From Ensifer canadensis (GTDB lineage: Bacteria > Pseudomonadota > Alphaproteobacteria > Rhizobiales > Rhizobiaceae): DNA of 64,000 nucleotides. This document shows positions 36,608 to 45,138 of the stretch, piece by piece (the first letter of the stretch is position 1; every line of letters begins with the position of its first letter). The stretch lies in the NCBI RefSeq assembly GCF_017488845.2, contig NZ_CP083370.1, positions 62,001 to 126,000 on the forward strand. The letters are read 5' to 3'. A model generated the notes under the pieces. The model was not told the DNA's origin. It made no database searches and saw nothing but the letters and a program-made list of their open reading frames with translations. The position numbers and the translations under genes were made by a program.

Positions 36608-37054
36608 CGTTGGGCGCCCCTTGTGTTACGTTGTGACGCATAAGAAGACATTTTCCTCTCATCGCCTGCGAAGTCAACGACGAGCCTATGGTCGCAAGCG
36701 TGCGCGCGCTTCGGTTGATTGAGCATCCGGCTACGTTTGCGAGGCGTTTTCGTCGGCGCTTCACTAGCGCCGCGATCAAAAAAAACCGCGCTGGTTCTCC
36801 GTTCCATCCGATCGTGATGCGCCTCGGCGGAGCCGTAAGAACAGTTGTAATAAATCTATATATTAGTATAATGTAACTTACAGGCTGCGCGCTTGCGTTG
36901 CGCCTGATGGGGGCGGAAGAGAGCGATCCGGAGGCGTCTGCGGCGGCCGGAAAAAGGGGGCATCCTCACGATCTTTTGAAGCCTGCGACTGAAAAATGGC
37001 CGGTCCGATTCCCATATAAAAGGGAGCCGTACGGCTGATGGAAGGAGGTGCCCG
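36608..37054. other. 447-base intergenic region carrying a promoter and a long leader
   Basis: The left part is the upstream region of the YbaK-like gene. The AT-rich centre holds the near-consensus promoter listed at 36845-36872. The right part (about 36880-37054) would be the leader of a 34-codon gene. No other coding frame with good signals is seen. Confidence 0.5.
36845..36872 (+). promoter_or_regulatory. Near-consensus sigma-70 promoter
   Basis: TTGTAA (-35), 16 bases, then TATAAT (-10), inside a 35-base AT-rich patch that stands out from the GC-rich surroundings. The predicted start is near 36879, giving a leader of about 175 bases before the ATG at 37055. Confidence 0.6.
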
Positions 37055-37159
37055 ATGTATCGTTATATGATGAAAGAGCTGCTGGTGATCGTAGCCGGGC
37101 TTTCCGTCTGCGCTTTCGTGATCCTGTTCTTCCTCGCGAGCGCCGCGCACGGCGTCTAA
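37055..37159 (+). CDS. 34-aa single-helix membrane peptide
   Basis: MYRYMMKEL is followed by one hydrophobic helix (LVIVAGLSVCAFVILFF) and ends LASAAHGV. The start has the strongest ribosome site in the window, GGAAGGAGGTG, with ideal spacing, and a consensus-like promoter lies 183 bases upstream. These signals favour a real, well-translated small protein. The family is not recognised. Confidence 0.7.
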   Translation: MYRYMMKELLVIVAGLSVCAFVILFFLASAAHGV

Positions 37160-37199
37160 CGCGATCCGCGGGCTGAATGCCCCTGGCGCTTGTGCGCCG

Positions 37200-37634
37200 T
37201 CATGGCGAAGGCGGGCCGAGCAGGTCGAGCGTTCGTCGATCCTCTTCCCCGGCAAAATAGAAACTGAGGGCCTGCCCGAAGACGCTGCCTGTGTTTGCGG
37301 CCTTCGAAAACAGCGTCATCGACGAGCGGAATTTCATGTCATCAGGGCTTGCGAAGATTTCGTGTGCCGAACACCCGATCAGCCCGTTGACGGTCTCGGT
37401 GCATTCGACAAGCCTGGGCCCGAGGATTGGATGGGCGAGATAGGCCCTGGCCTCCGCGAGCCCGGAGATGGCGAAGCGCTGGGCCATCGGCGAATGCCCG
37501 AGGCCCGCAAGCTGGGGAAAGACGAACCACATCCAGTGGGTCTCTTTGCGGCCACGCCGCAATTCGTCGAGCGCTGCGGCATGGACGCGGCCCTGAGCGT
37601 CGACAAAGCGCTGCAGCACGAAAGGGTCTGCCAT
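37200..37634 (-). CDS. DUF1810 family protein
   Basis: 144 aa with the DUF1810 pattern: FVLQRFVDAQ, the KETHWMWFVFPQLAGLG block and HPILGPRLVECT, ending DDMKFRSSMTLF. It is a soluble, probably cytoplasmic protein of unknown activity (some relatives are annotated as calpastatin-like without evidence). It is convergent with the small peptide gene. Confidence 0.9.
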   Translation of the reverse strand: MADPFVLQRFVDAQGRVHAAALDELRRGRKETHWMWFVFPQLAGLGHSPMAQRFAISGLAEARAYLAHPILGPRLVECTETVNGLIGCSAHEIFASPDDMKFRSSMTLFSKAANTGSVFGQALSFYFAGEEDRRTLDLLGPPSP

Positions 37635-37670
37635 GATCGCTTCTCCCGCCCTGGCGCGCCTGTGTGCCCG

Positions 37671-37774
37671 CTACAGCGCCGCGCGTCTTATTAGACGTGC
37701 AAAGGTCGCTGTAGCACTTTGAATGGCTGCATGTTTTTATCCTTAAATCGAATAGGACTTAAGGAAACATGCAG
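37671..37774. repeat. RIME-like palindromic element, full copy
   Basis: The left half is the same nested dyad as at 36020 (CTACAGCG…CGCTGTAG around GCGCGTC). The right half is a second palindrome, TGCATGTTT…AAACATGCA around CCTTAAATCG. The two halves and the spacer CACTTTGAATGGC make a 104-base mosaic, close to the size reported for RIME1 in rhizobia. Confidence 0.8.
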
Positions 37775-37841
37775 TCGGGTGGTGTCCGCTGCCGCCGGTC
37801 GCGCCCATTGGCGGCGGCCCCATTGGCAGCTACGATACATC

Positions 37842-38828
37842 CTACCAGCGATGATGAACATGAACCTTGACCAGCCGCTCGTAAAGCGCGGCGATGGCGG
37901 CCTTGGCTTTTTCGTCGATGGCAGGCAGCGCGCTGGCAGCCGCATTGGATTGCGCCTGCGTCTCATTGCGGGCGCCAGGGATGACGACGGACACGGCATC
38001 CTGCTCCAGTATCCAGCGCAGGGCGAACTGCGCCATCGGCACGCCTGCGGGCACCAGCGGGCGAAGCTGCTCGACGGCTTCCAGTGCCGTCTCGAAGGGC
38101 ACGCCTGCAAAAGTCTCGCCGACATCGAAGGCTTCACCGAAGCGGTTGAAGTTGCGATGGTCGTCGGCGGCAAACGCCGTGTCGCGGGTAATCTTGCCCG
38201 ACAGCAGCCCGGAGGCGAGCGGCACGCGCACGATCACGCCGACATTCTTCTTCCTGGCTTCCGCGAAGAACAGGTCCTGCGGCCGCTGGCGGAAGATGTT
38301 GTAGATGATCTGGACGGTGGCAACACCCGGATACTCGATCGCCTTCAGCGCTTCCTCGACCTTCTCGACCGAGACGCCGTAATTGCGGATCTTGCCCTTG
38401 GTGATGAGCTGGTCGAGCGCACCGAAAAACTCCGGACGGTAATAGACGTCGGTCGGCGGGCAGTGGAGCTGGACGAGATCCAGCGTTTCGATACCGAGAT
38501 TGCTAAGACTGCGATCGATGAAGGCTTCGATATTGGCGCCGGTGTAGCCTTCGGTGACATGCGGGTTCAGCCTGCGTCCGGCTTTGGTGGCGACGAACGG
38601 CTTTTCGCCGCCGCGCTCCTTCAGGACGGCGGCAATGATCTTTTCAGACCGTCCGTCACCATAGACGTCGGCCGTGTCGACGAGGGTGACGCCGCTGTCG
38701 AGTGCGGCATTCAACGCGCGCTTGCCGTCCGTTTCGCTGACGTCGCCCCAGGAGCCGCCGATCTGCCAGGCGCCGAAGCCGATCTCCGAAATCGTCGCAC
38801 CTGTCTTGCCCAGAACTCTCGTTTTCAT
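37842..38828 (-). CDS. Aldo/keto reductase
   Basis: 328 aa TIM-barrel oxidoreductase that uses NADPH. Visible are the catalytic Asp-Tyr region (VDTADVYGDGRSE), Lys in VATKAG, and the His of DLVQLHCP; the C-terminal cofactor loop includes VSVVIPGARNETQ. The subgroup with RVLGKTGATISEIGFGAW is broad and substrates vary. The ATG at 38828 has AGGGAG upstream; the longer open frame is not homologous. Confidence 0.9.
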   Translation of the reverse strand: MKTRVLGKTGATISEIGFGAWQIGGSWGDVSETDGKRALNAALDSGVTLVDTADVYGDGRSEKIIAAVLKERGGEKPFVATKAGRRLNPHVTEGYTGANIEAFIDRSLSNLGIETLDLVQLHCPPTDVYYRPEFFGALDQLITKGKIRNYGVSVEKVEEALKAIEYPGVATVQIIYNIFRQRPQDLFFAEARKKNVGVIVRVPLASGLLSGKITRDTAFAADDHRNFNRFGEAFDVGETFAGVPFETALEAVEQLRPLVPAGVPMAQFALRWILEQDAVSVVIPGARNETQAQSNAAASALPAIDEKAKAAIAALYERLVKVHVHHRW

Positions 38829-38925
38829 GCAGATCATCTCCCTGGCGTCGAAATCGTTTTCGGATTGAATATTATTCGGTTTGCGGGTCGCTTTTATGAT
38901 GGTTCGATCGGCAAGGGGAAGGCGA

Positions 38926-39510
38926 TCAATCGTCGGTCGAAATGACCGCGCGGCCGCGGCTGAGATCGGTGACCATGGCAAGAATGCCGTCTGCTTCGTC
39001 CTTGCGCATGTCGACCGTCATTACCGGCCCCTTGTCGGTGAAGGTTTCGCCTGAGATCGTGACGTCACGGGCAAGAAGGCGGGCCTTGATCAGCGCCAGA
39101 TCGGCAAAGTCGCAGGCGATGGTGGTGCGTATCGTCTCGATCATTTCGATCTTCTCGGCCGCCCGCAGGCAGAGCGCGGCGGTGCCGCCATAGGCGCGGA
39201 TCAGGCCGCCGCTGCCAAGCAGGATGCCGCCGAACCAGCGGGTGACCACCACGACGACGCGGTCGAGCGACTGGCCATCGATCGCAGCGAGGATCGGCTT
39301 GCCCGCGGTCCCGCTCGGCTCGCCGTCGTCGTTGAAGCGATAGGCCTGGCCGATGCGCCACGCCCAGCAATTGTGGTTGGCGGTGGGATCGGAATGCTCA
39401 GCAAGGAAAGCCTTTGCCGCCTGCTCGTCGGGCACGGGCGCGCAGATTGCCAGAAACCGGCTCTTCTTGATTTCCTGCGTCGAGGTTTCTGTGTGCTTGA
39501 GGGTGAACAT
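38926..39510 (-). CDS. YigZ/IMPACT family protein
   Basis: 194 aa. The N-terminal UPF0029 domain has KKSRFLAICAPV, the HNCWAWRIG motif, FNDDGEPSGTAGKPIL and VVVTRWFGGILLGSGGLIRAYG, followed by the small C-terminal DUF1949-like domain. These proteins are linked to translation control or ribosome binding. The ATG at 39510 is used; a TTG seven codons upstream is unlikely. Confidence 0.92.
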   Translation of the reverse strand: MFTLKHTETSTQEIKKSRFLAICAPVPDEQAAKAFLAEHSDPTANHNCWAWRIGQAYRFNDDGEPSGTAGKPILAAIDGQSLDRVVVVVTRWFGGILLGSGGLIRAYGGTAALCLRAAEKIEMIETIRTTIACDFADLALIKARLLARDVTISGETFTDKGPVMTVDMRKDEADGILAMVTDLSRGRAVISTDD

Positions 39511-39632
39511 CCGCTGCTTCCGTTTGTTCAACGCTGATAGCGGATTGCTGCCAAATGCGCCATCCGGCGCACGCAGGTAGCGCGGTCGTCAAAGTCCGAA
39601 GCGGCGGACCGGAGCAATGAGAACTGATTTAT

Positions 39633-39656
39633 CCCTCTCCCCCGTGGGGGAGAGGG
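39633..39656 (-). terminator. Hairpin downstream of putA
   Basis: CCCTCTCCCCC at 39633-39643 pairs perfectly with 39646-39656 over a 2-base loop. A sequence of this type is a common short repeat in many proteobacterial genomes. It lies 24 bases past the putA stop and may act as its terminator. Confidence 0.5.
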
Positions 39657-39680
39657 CCGTACTTGTTGATGCAGGCCGGC

Positions 39681-42600
39681 TCAGCCGATCGCCATCAGGC
39701 TGGCATTGCCGCCGGCAGCGGCGGTGTTGATCGAGGTAGACACCTCTTCCAAGAGCCAGTTGAGGCAATAGGCGTCGGGGTTGCGGCCGATCTCGTCAGT
39801 CGAGGCGGCCTGGACCAGAACCAGCGGACCCGGCAGGCCGGCGATCACCTTGTTCACCTCACGCACACGCTCGCCGTCGCCTTCGACCAGTGCACCGGCG
39901 AAGGGGCCGTCCGCCGACCAATCCTTCGACCAGGACAGGCGGGTGGAAACACTTGCCGGCAAGGTCTTCAGCGAGGACTGCAGGCCCGACGCCGCGTCGA
40001 TGACGACGGTGTTGCCGGTCGCCAGTGCCGCGCCGAGCTGGCGATAGAGGCCGGTCTCGGTGGCTGGCACCAGGAGCACGCGGCCGCGAGGATGCAGCGC
40101 ATAGAGGTTACGCTCGCCAACCGGGCCTGGAAGCTCGGAGATGAGGCCGAGGGCCGAGTTGCTGCCGGCTGTGCGGGCGGCTTCGGCTTCCGCCTTGACA
40201 CCCTTGCCGTCGAGCCATTTGGCGAAGTCGAGCAGCGCCGGATCGGTGTGGACGGAGCTGTGCTGCGGCGGCACCGGGGCGGTGGCGACGAGGCGGCCGA
40301 GATAGAGCGGACCGCCTGCTTTCGGGCCGGTGCCCGAGAGGCCACGACCGCCGAAGGGCTGTACGCCGACGACAGCGCCGATGACGTTGCGGTTGACGTA
40401 GAGGTTGCCGGCCTTCACGCGAGACGTGACGTGGGCAATCGTCTCGTCGAGGCGGGTGTGCAGGCCGAAGGTCAGGCCGTAGCCCGTCGCGTTGATATCG
40501 TCGATCAACCGGTCGAGATCGTCACGGCGGTAGCGGATGACGTGGAGAACGGGACCGAAGACCTCGCGCTTGAGGTCGGAGAGCTTTTCGAGCTCGACAA
40601 TCGTCGGCGGCACGAAGGTACCGAGTTCGGTACCGGACGCGAGGCCGATCTGCTCGACCTTGCGACCCATGCCGCGCATGGTTTCGATGTGCTTCTCGAT
40701 GATCCCCTGCGCTTCCGCGGTGATGACAGGGCCGACGTCGACGGAAAGCTTGTCCGTGCGGCCGATCTTCAGTTCGTGCAGCGCGCCCTTCAGCATCGCG
40801 AGGATGCGGTCGGCGACATCTTCCTGCAGGCACAAGACGCGCAGCGCCGAGCAGCGCTGGCCGGCGCTGTCGAAGGCCGAGGCGATCACGTCGCCGACGA
40901 CCTGTTCGGCGAGCGCCGAACTGTCGACGATCATGGCGTTCTGGCCGCCGGTTTCGGCGATCAGCGGGATCGGCCGGCCCGACGGCGACAGCCGGTCGGC
41001 CAGCTGCGCCTGGATGAGGCGTGCGACTTCGGTCGAGCCGGTGAACATCACGCCGGCGATTTCAGGCGCGGCAACCAGTGCCGCACCGATGCGACCGTCA
41101 CCGGGCAGGAGCTGCAGCGCGTCGGCCGGAATGCCGGCTTCGTGCAGGATGCGCACGCCCTCGGCGGCGATCAGTGGCGTTTCTTCCGCCGGCTTTGCCA
41201 GCACCGGGTTACCTGCGACGAGTGCTGCGGCAATCTGGCCGGCAAAGATCGCCAGCGGGAAGTTCCACGGGCTGATGCAGACGATTGGTCCGAGCGCCTT
41301 ATGAGCAGGACCGAGTGTGCGGCGGGTCTGTTCGGCATAGTAGCGCAGGAAGTCGATCGCTTCGCGCACTTCGGCGATGGCGTTCGGCAGCGACTTGCCG
41401 GCTTCGCGCACGATCAGGCCGAGCAAAGTCGGCATGCGGGCTTGCATGATGTCGGCTGCACGCACGAGGCAGGCTGCACGCTCTGCCGGTGAAACCGCCG
41501 ACCAGCTCGAGGCGGCCTTCGCGGCAAGGCTTGCGGCCTGGCGGGCGTCCGCTTCCGATGTCTCGGTGACGGCGCCGACGATATCGCGGTGGTCGCCGGG
41601 GTTGACGACCGGGCGGGTCTCGCCCGATGCAGGACCGGTTGCCAGTTGCGGCACCGCGCGCCAGTCGATGGCAGCACTGGCCTTGAGCGCTTCGGTTAGC
41701 GATGCGAGCGAGGTTTCGTTGGAAAGGTCGAGACCACCGGAGTTCGGGCGTGCATCGCCGAACAAACCGACCGGCAGGGCGATCTGCGCGTGCGTCGCGC
41801 CGACGACAGGCATGGCGCGCACGATGTCGACCGGATCGGCAACCAGTTCGTCGATTGAGACCTTCGGGTCGGCGATGCGGTTGACGAAGGAAGAGTTGGC
41901 GCCGTTTTCAAGCAGGCGGCGCACCAGGTAGGCCAGCAGCGTCTCGTGCGTGCCCACGGGCGCATAGATACGGCACGGCCGGTCGAGATTGCCCTTGCCG
42001 ACGACTTCGTCGTAGAGCGGTTCGCCCATGCCGTGCAGGCACTGGAACTCGTACTTGCCGACCTGGAAGTCCTTGCCGGCCAGTTCGTAGATGGTGGCGA
42101 GCGACTGAGCGTTGTGGGTGGCAAACTGCGGGAAGATCACGTCGGTTGCTGCCAGCAGCTTGCGGGCGCAGGCGATGTAGGAAACGTCGGTGTAGATCTT
42201 GCGGGTGTAGACGGGGAAGTCTTCCAGGCCGTCGAGCTGCGCGCGCTTGATCTCGGCGTCCCAATAGGCGCCCTTGACCAGCCGGACCATGATGCGGCGG
42301 CTCGCGCGGCGGGCGAGGTCGATGATGAAGTCGAGCACGAAGGGGCAACGCTTGCCATAGGCCTGGACCACGAAGCCCATGCCGTCCCAGCCGGCGAGAT
42401 CCTTGTCGAGGCACAGTTCTTCGAGCAGGTCGAGCGAAAGCTCCAGCCGGTCGGCTTCCTCGGCGTCGATGTTGAGGCCGATGTCGTACTTCTTGGCAAT
42501 GACCGCGAGTGCCTTCACCTTCGGCAGAAGCTCTTCCATGACGCGGGCCGACTGCGCGCGCACGTAGCGCGGATGCAGCGCCGAAAGCTTGATGGAGATG

Positions 42601-43388
42601 CCGGGGCCTTCGTAGATGCCGCGTCCGGCCGATGCCTTGCCGATGGCATGGATCGCCGTTTCGTAGTCCTTGTAATAGCGCTCGGCGTCTTCAGCCGTGG
42701 TCGCGGCTTCGCCCAGCATGTCGTAGGAGTAGCGGAAACCCTTCTGCTCGAGCGCGCGCGAGCGGCGCAGCGCCTCGTCGATGGTTTCGCCGGTGACGAA
42801 TTGTTCGCCCATCATCCGCATCGCCATGTCGACGCCGCGGCGGATCACCGGTTCGCCGCAGCGGGCGATCAGGCGCGTCAGCGCGGCCGAAAGGCTGCGG
42901 TCGTTGACCGTCGACGTCAGCTTGCCGGTCACGACCAGACCCCAGGTCGCGGCGTTGACGAACAGCGAGCGGCCACCGCCCAGATGCGACTTCCAGTCAC
43001 CGTCGGAAATCTTGTCGCGGATCAGCGCGTCGCGCGTTGCCGTGTCGGGAATGCGCAGCAGCGCCTCGGCCAGGCACATCAGCGCCACACCTTCCTGGCT
43101 CGACAGCGAGTATTCGTGCACCAGTCCTTCGACGCCGGAACCTTTATGTTTTGCGCGCAGGGCCTCGATCAGCTTGCGGGCGGTTCTGGCGGCTGCCTTC
43201 TGTGTCTCGGCCGGAAGCGTTGCTGCTTCGACGAGCGGCGGCAGCGCTTCGGTTTCCGGCCGGCGGTACGCGGCGGTGATCGCCTGGCGCAGCGTGCCTT
43301 GCGCGCGGATCGGCGGTGCGAAGTCGGCAAAGGGGGCCGGGGCCGCATCGGCCTTTGGGCTGGATTTTTGAAGCTGGGTCTGGCTCAT
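39681..43388 (-). CDS. putA: Bifunctional proline dehydrogenase / L-glutamate gamma-semialdehyde dehydrogenase
   Basis: Oxidises proline to glutamate in two steps, with FAD and NAD. The 1235-aa protein lacks an N-terminal DNA-binding ribbon-helix-helix. The PRODH barrel shows SIKLSALHPRY, LVKGAYWDAEIK and ATHNAQS; the aldehyde dehydrogenase domain has the catalytic C846 (GQRCSALR) and TGGQN. A C-terminal ALDH-superfamily-like domain follows, as in type-B PutA. Start at 43388 with GGAGGA upstream. In many rhizobia a divergent Lrp-type putR adjoins it; here ykgJ lies upstream on the same strand instead. Confidence 0.97.
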   Translation of the reverse strand: MSQTQLQKSSPKADAAPAPFADFAPPIRAQGTLRQAITAAYRRPETEALPPLVEAATLPAETQKAAARTARKLIEALRAKHKGSGVEGLVHEYSLSSQEGVALMCLAEALLRIPDTATRDALIRDKISDGDWKSHLGGGRSLFVNAATWGLVVTGKLTSTVNDRSLSAALTRLIARCGEPVIRRGVDMAMRMMGEQFVTGETIDEALRRSRALEQKGFRYSYDMLGEAATTAEDAERYYKDYETAIHAIGKASAGRGIYEGPGISIKLSALHPRYVRAQSARVMEELLPKVKALAVIAKKYDIGLNIDAEEADRLELSLDLLEELCLDKDLAGWDGMGFVVQAYGKRCPFVLDFIIDLARRASRRIMVRLVKGAYWDAEIKRAQLDGLEDFPVYTRKIYTDVSYIACARKLLAATDVIFPQFATHNAQSLATIYELAGKDFQVGKYEFQCLHGMGEPLYDEVVGKGNLDRPCRIYAPVGTHETLLAYLVRRLLENGANSSFVNRIADPKVSIDELVADPVDIVRAMPVVGATHAQIALPVGLFGDARPNSGGLDLSNETSLASLTEALKASAAIDWRAVPQLATGPASGETRPVVNPGDHRDIVGAVTETSEADARQAASLAAKAASSWSAVSPAERAACLVRAADIMQARMPTLLGLIVREAGKSLPNAIAEVREAIDFLRYYAEQTRRTLGPAHKALGPIVCISPWNFPLAIFAGQIAAALVAGNPVLAKPAEETPLIAAEGVRILHEAGIPADALQLLPGDGRIGAALVAAPEIAGVMFTGSTEVARLIQAQLADRLSPSGRPIPLIAETGGQNAMIVDSSALAEQVVGDVIASAFDSAGQRCSALRVLCLQEDVADRILAMLKGALHELKIGRTDKLSVDVGPVITAEAQGIIEKHIETMRGMGRKVEQIGLASGTELGTFVPPTIVELEKLSDLKREVFGPVLHVIRYRRDDLDRLIDDINATGYGLTFGLHTRLDETIAHVTSRVKAGNLYVNRNVIGAVVGVQPFGGRGLSGTGPKAGGPLYLGRLVATAPVPPQHSSVHTDPALLDFAKWLDGKGVKAEAEAARTAGSNSALGLISELPGPVGERNLYALHPRGRVLLVPATETGLYRQLGAALATGNTVVIDAASGLQSSLKTLPASVSTRLSWSKDWSADGPFAGALVEGDGERVREVNKVIAGLPGPLVLVQAASTDEIGRNPDAYCLNWLLEEVSTSINTAAAGGNASLMAIG

Positions 43389-43577
43389 CGAACGCGGTCC
43401 TCCGGAAGGCGGTGACAAGGCGCAATGCGCCTTGGATTTCGTGGGCAGAAAATACGCGTCGTCCCGCCGAACATCCATCCGGCAAATTTCGTCATTCTCG
43501 GAATGTTTCACTATCGCAGTGCCGGCAAACCGATGGGGATACGGAATGTAGGCTTGAGTGCCGGATGATCCGAAGTT

Positions 43578-43892
43578 CTACGCGGCCTGCCCGAAGTGCC
43601 GTTCGCGCGCCATCAGACACTCGTCGTCACCGGGCATGCAGGTGCGACAGACGATCGGCCTCACAGCGTAGATCTTGCAGGCGACATGCACCCCGAGCTT
43701 GCCGCCGAGTGCCGTGCAACGGTTGTCTTCGCAGCGCATGCCGCCGAGGTCGGCGGCGACGTACTCTTCCGGTATCAGGTCGAGTTCCTCGTCCGTCTCC
43801 ATCGAGAATCGCGGCCAGTCGGAGGAGTAGGCGCAGCAGGCGCCGCAGCTCTGACAGTCGAGGATTTCATCGGTGGCGGTGGTTTGGGTCAT
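43578..43892 (-). CDS. YkgJ-type cysteine-cluster protein
   Basis: 104 aa with a CxxCxxCC-like zinc or iron cluster (CQSCGACC), then CEDNRC, VACKIY and PIVCRTC, as in the Fe-S/zinc 'YkgJ' family of unknown function. The start MTQTTATDEIL was chosen because AGGTTGG precedes it. It lies between putA and an inverted-repeat element, on the same strand as both neighbours. Confidence 0.88.
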   Translation of the reverse strand: MTQTTATDEILDCQSCGACCAYSSDWPRFSMETDEELDLIPEEYVAADLGGMRCEDNRCTALGGKLGVHVACKIYAVRPIVCRTCMPGDDECLMARERHFGQAA

Positions 43893-43934
43893 GGGCCAAC
43901 CTAGCATGAAGGCCCGGCGGCCGGAATGCCCCTC

Positions 43935-44203
43935 ATACCAATCTGCACGGATATTGGCCCACTGCGTGGGACCGTCTGCGGTCGTCCGGGAAGGAGCGGA
44001 CCTTAGAGCGATGCCTGGACATCGGTCGAGGATTGCGAGGCTGCCGGTGGCCGACAGGCGGCCCATCCGAAGGGCCGGGCGCTTTTGGCCTCCTGATAGC
44101 GTCGACAATCCTCACCGGACCGCGTGGTCCGGCTCCGGTTTTCTCCTTACAGGAAACCAAAATCGCGCCGGCTCAATGGGTCAATATCCGTGCAGGTTGG
44201 TAT
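43935..44203. mobile_element. MITE-like element with 27-bp terminal inverted repeats
   Basis: The left end (43935-43961) and right end (44177-44203) are inverted copies with only two mismatches in 27 bases. The interior (about 215 bases) has a further dyad (CCGGACC…GGTCCGG) and no credible gene. Each end carries TA just inside, which would fit insertion at a TA with duplication, as in IS630/mariner-type MITEs. The right end abuts the stop codon of the phosphodiesterase gene. A 20-base relative of the end (two mismatches) lies at 18567-18586. Confidence 0.55.
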
Positions 44204-45009
44204 CAGGCGAAGGCAGCGTCCCGGCGGGCGATTTCGTAATCCTCGGTATGAACGAGAACGCCATCCTTCGTCACCACGGCAATGCCGTAGGCTGCTGGTT
44301 CATCGACTGAGAGCGAGGCATCCGGCGCATCGAACGGCATCGGCTGCTGGTGCACCGGGCTCTTGAAGACAGAGAAGGGTATGCCGCGGCTGGAACCGCT
44401 GATCGTGCGGTGCACATGGCCGGCGAAGATGTGGCGCACATTGCCGTGGTTCTTCACGAGCGCATAAAATTCCACTTCGTTGACGAGGCGGATCATGTCC
44501 ATGCCGGTGAAGCCGGTGGCGTGCGGGGGATGATGCATGAAGATGAGCACCGGCCTGTCGCCGGCTTCTGCCAATTGGCGATCGAGCCAGGTAAGGCGTT
44601 TCTGGCACAGGAGCCCGGCATGGCTGTTGGGGTAGTCGTAGGGCGGCGCAAACAGCGTGTCGAGCAGGATCGCCCGGCAATCGCCAAAGTCGACCACTTG
44701 CTGCACGAAGCCATCGTCGTCCGTTACGGCGTCTGCAAAGACGTCGAGAAACACGTCGCGCCGGTCGTGGTTGCCGATCATGATGGCGGCCGGAGGCAGC
44801 AATTGATCGGTCAGCGTTTTCAGCCGCTCGTAGGAGGCGCGGTCGGCATGATGCGCGAGGTCGCCGGTGAAGATCACCCGGTCGGCATCCGCGTGGTAGC
44901 GGTTCACATGTGCGATACCGTTGGCCAGGCGCTGGTAGGGATCGAGGCCGATGATCGTCGTGCCCTCGGGCACCATGTGCAGGTCGGTAAAGATAATCAG
45001 TTTCGTCAT
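44203..45009 (-). CDS. spdA: Class III cyclic-nucleotide phosphodiesterase (SpdA/CpdA-like metallophosphatase)
   Basis: 268 aa. All metallophosphoesterase motifs are present: TDLHM, FTGDLAHH, IGNHDRRD, HHPPHATG and AGHVHRT. In S. meliloti the gene at this place encodes SpdA, a 2',3'-cyclic nucleotide phosphodiesterase near clr and cyaD1, and I use that symbol on the basis of synteny. Start at 45009 (MTKLIIFTDLH). It lies 130 bases behind the Sel1 gene on the same strand and ends at an inverted-repeat element. Confidence 0.87.
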   Translation of the reverse strand: MTKLIIFTDLHMVPEGTTIIGLDPYQRLANGIAHVNRYHADADRVIFTGDLAHHADRASYERLKTLTDQLLPPAAIMIGNHDRRDVFLDVFADAVTDDDGFVQQVVDFGDCRAILLDTLFAPPYDYPNSHAGLLCQKRLTWLDRQLAEAGDRPVLIFMHHPPHATGFTGMDMIRLVNEVEFYALVKNHGNVRHIFAGHVHRTISGSSRGIPFSVFKSPVHQQPMPFDAPDASLSVDEPAAYGIAVVTKDGVLVHTEDYEIARRDAAFA

Positions 45010-45138
45010 TACATTTCCAGGCGAGGGGTGTCTTCCCGCCACGCTGTAGTGCGCCCGGCTGCACGTCAAGCTGCATCTTTGGGGGGAACCTGTCGGGACA
45101 TAACGCGGACCGACCGGTTGAGGTCGGCTCGCAATGCG

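Noticed and set aside
36608..36700. CRP-like half sites (TGTTACGTTGTGACG) upstream of the YbaK-like gene
   Set aside because: The dyad does not fit the Clr consensus spacing, so I treat it as chance.
39663..41492. A 609-codon open frame on the plus strand opposite putA
   Set aside because: It mirrors putA codons in a GC-rich genome, its translation is low-complexity (rich in Arg, Ala, Gly, Asp), and putA motifs are complete on the other strand.
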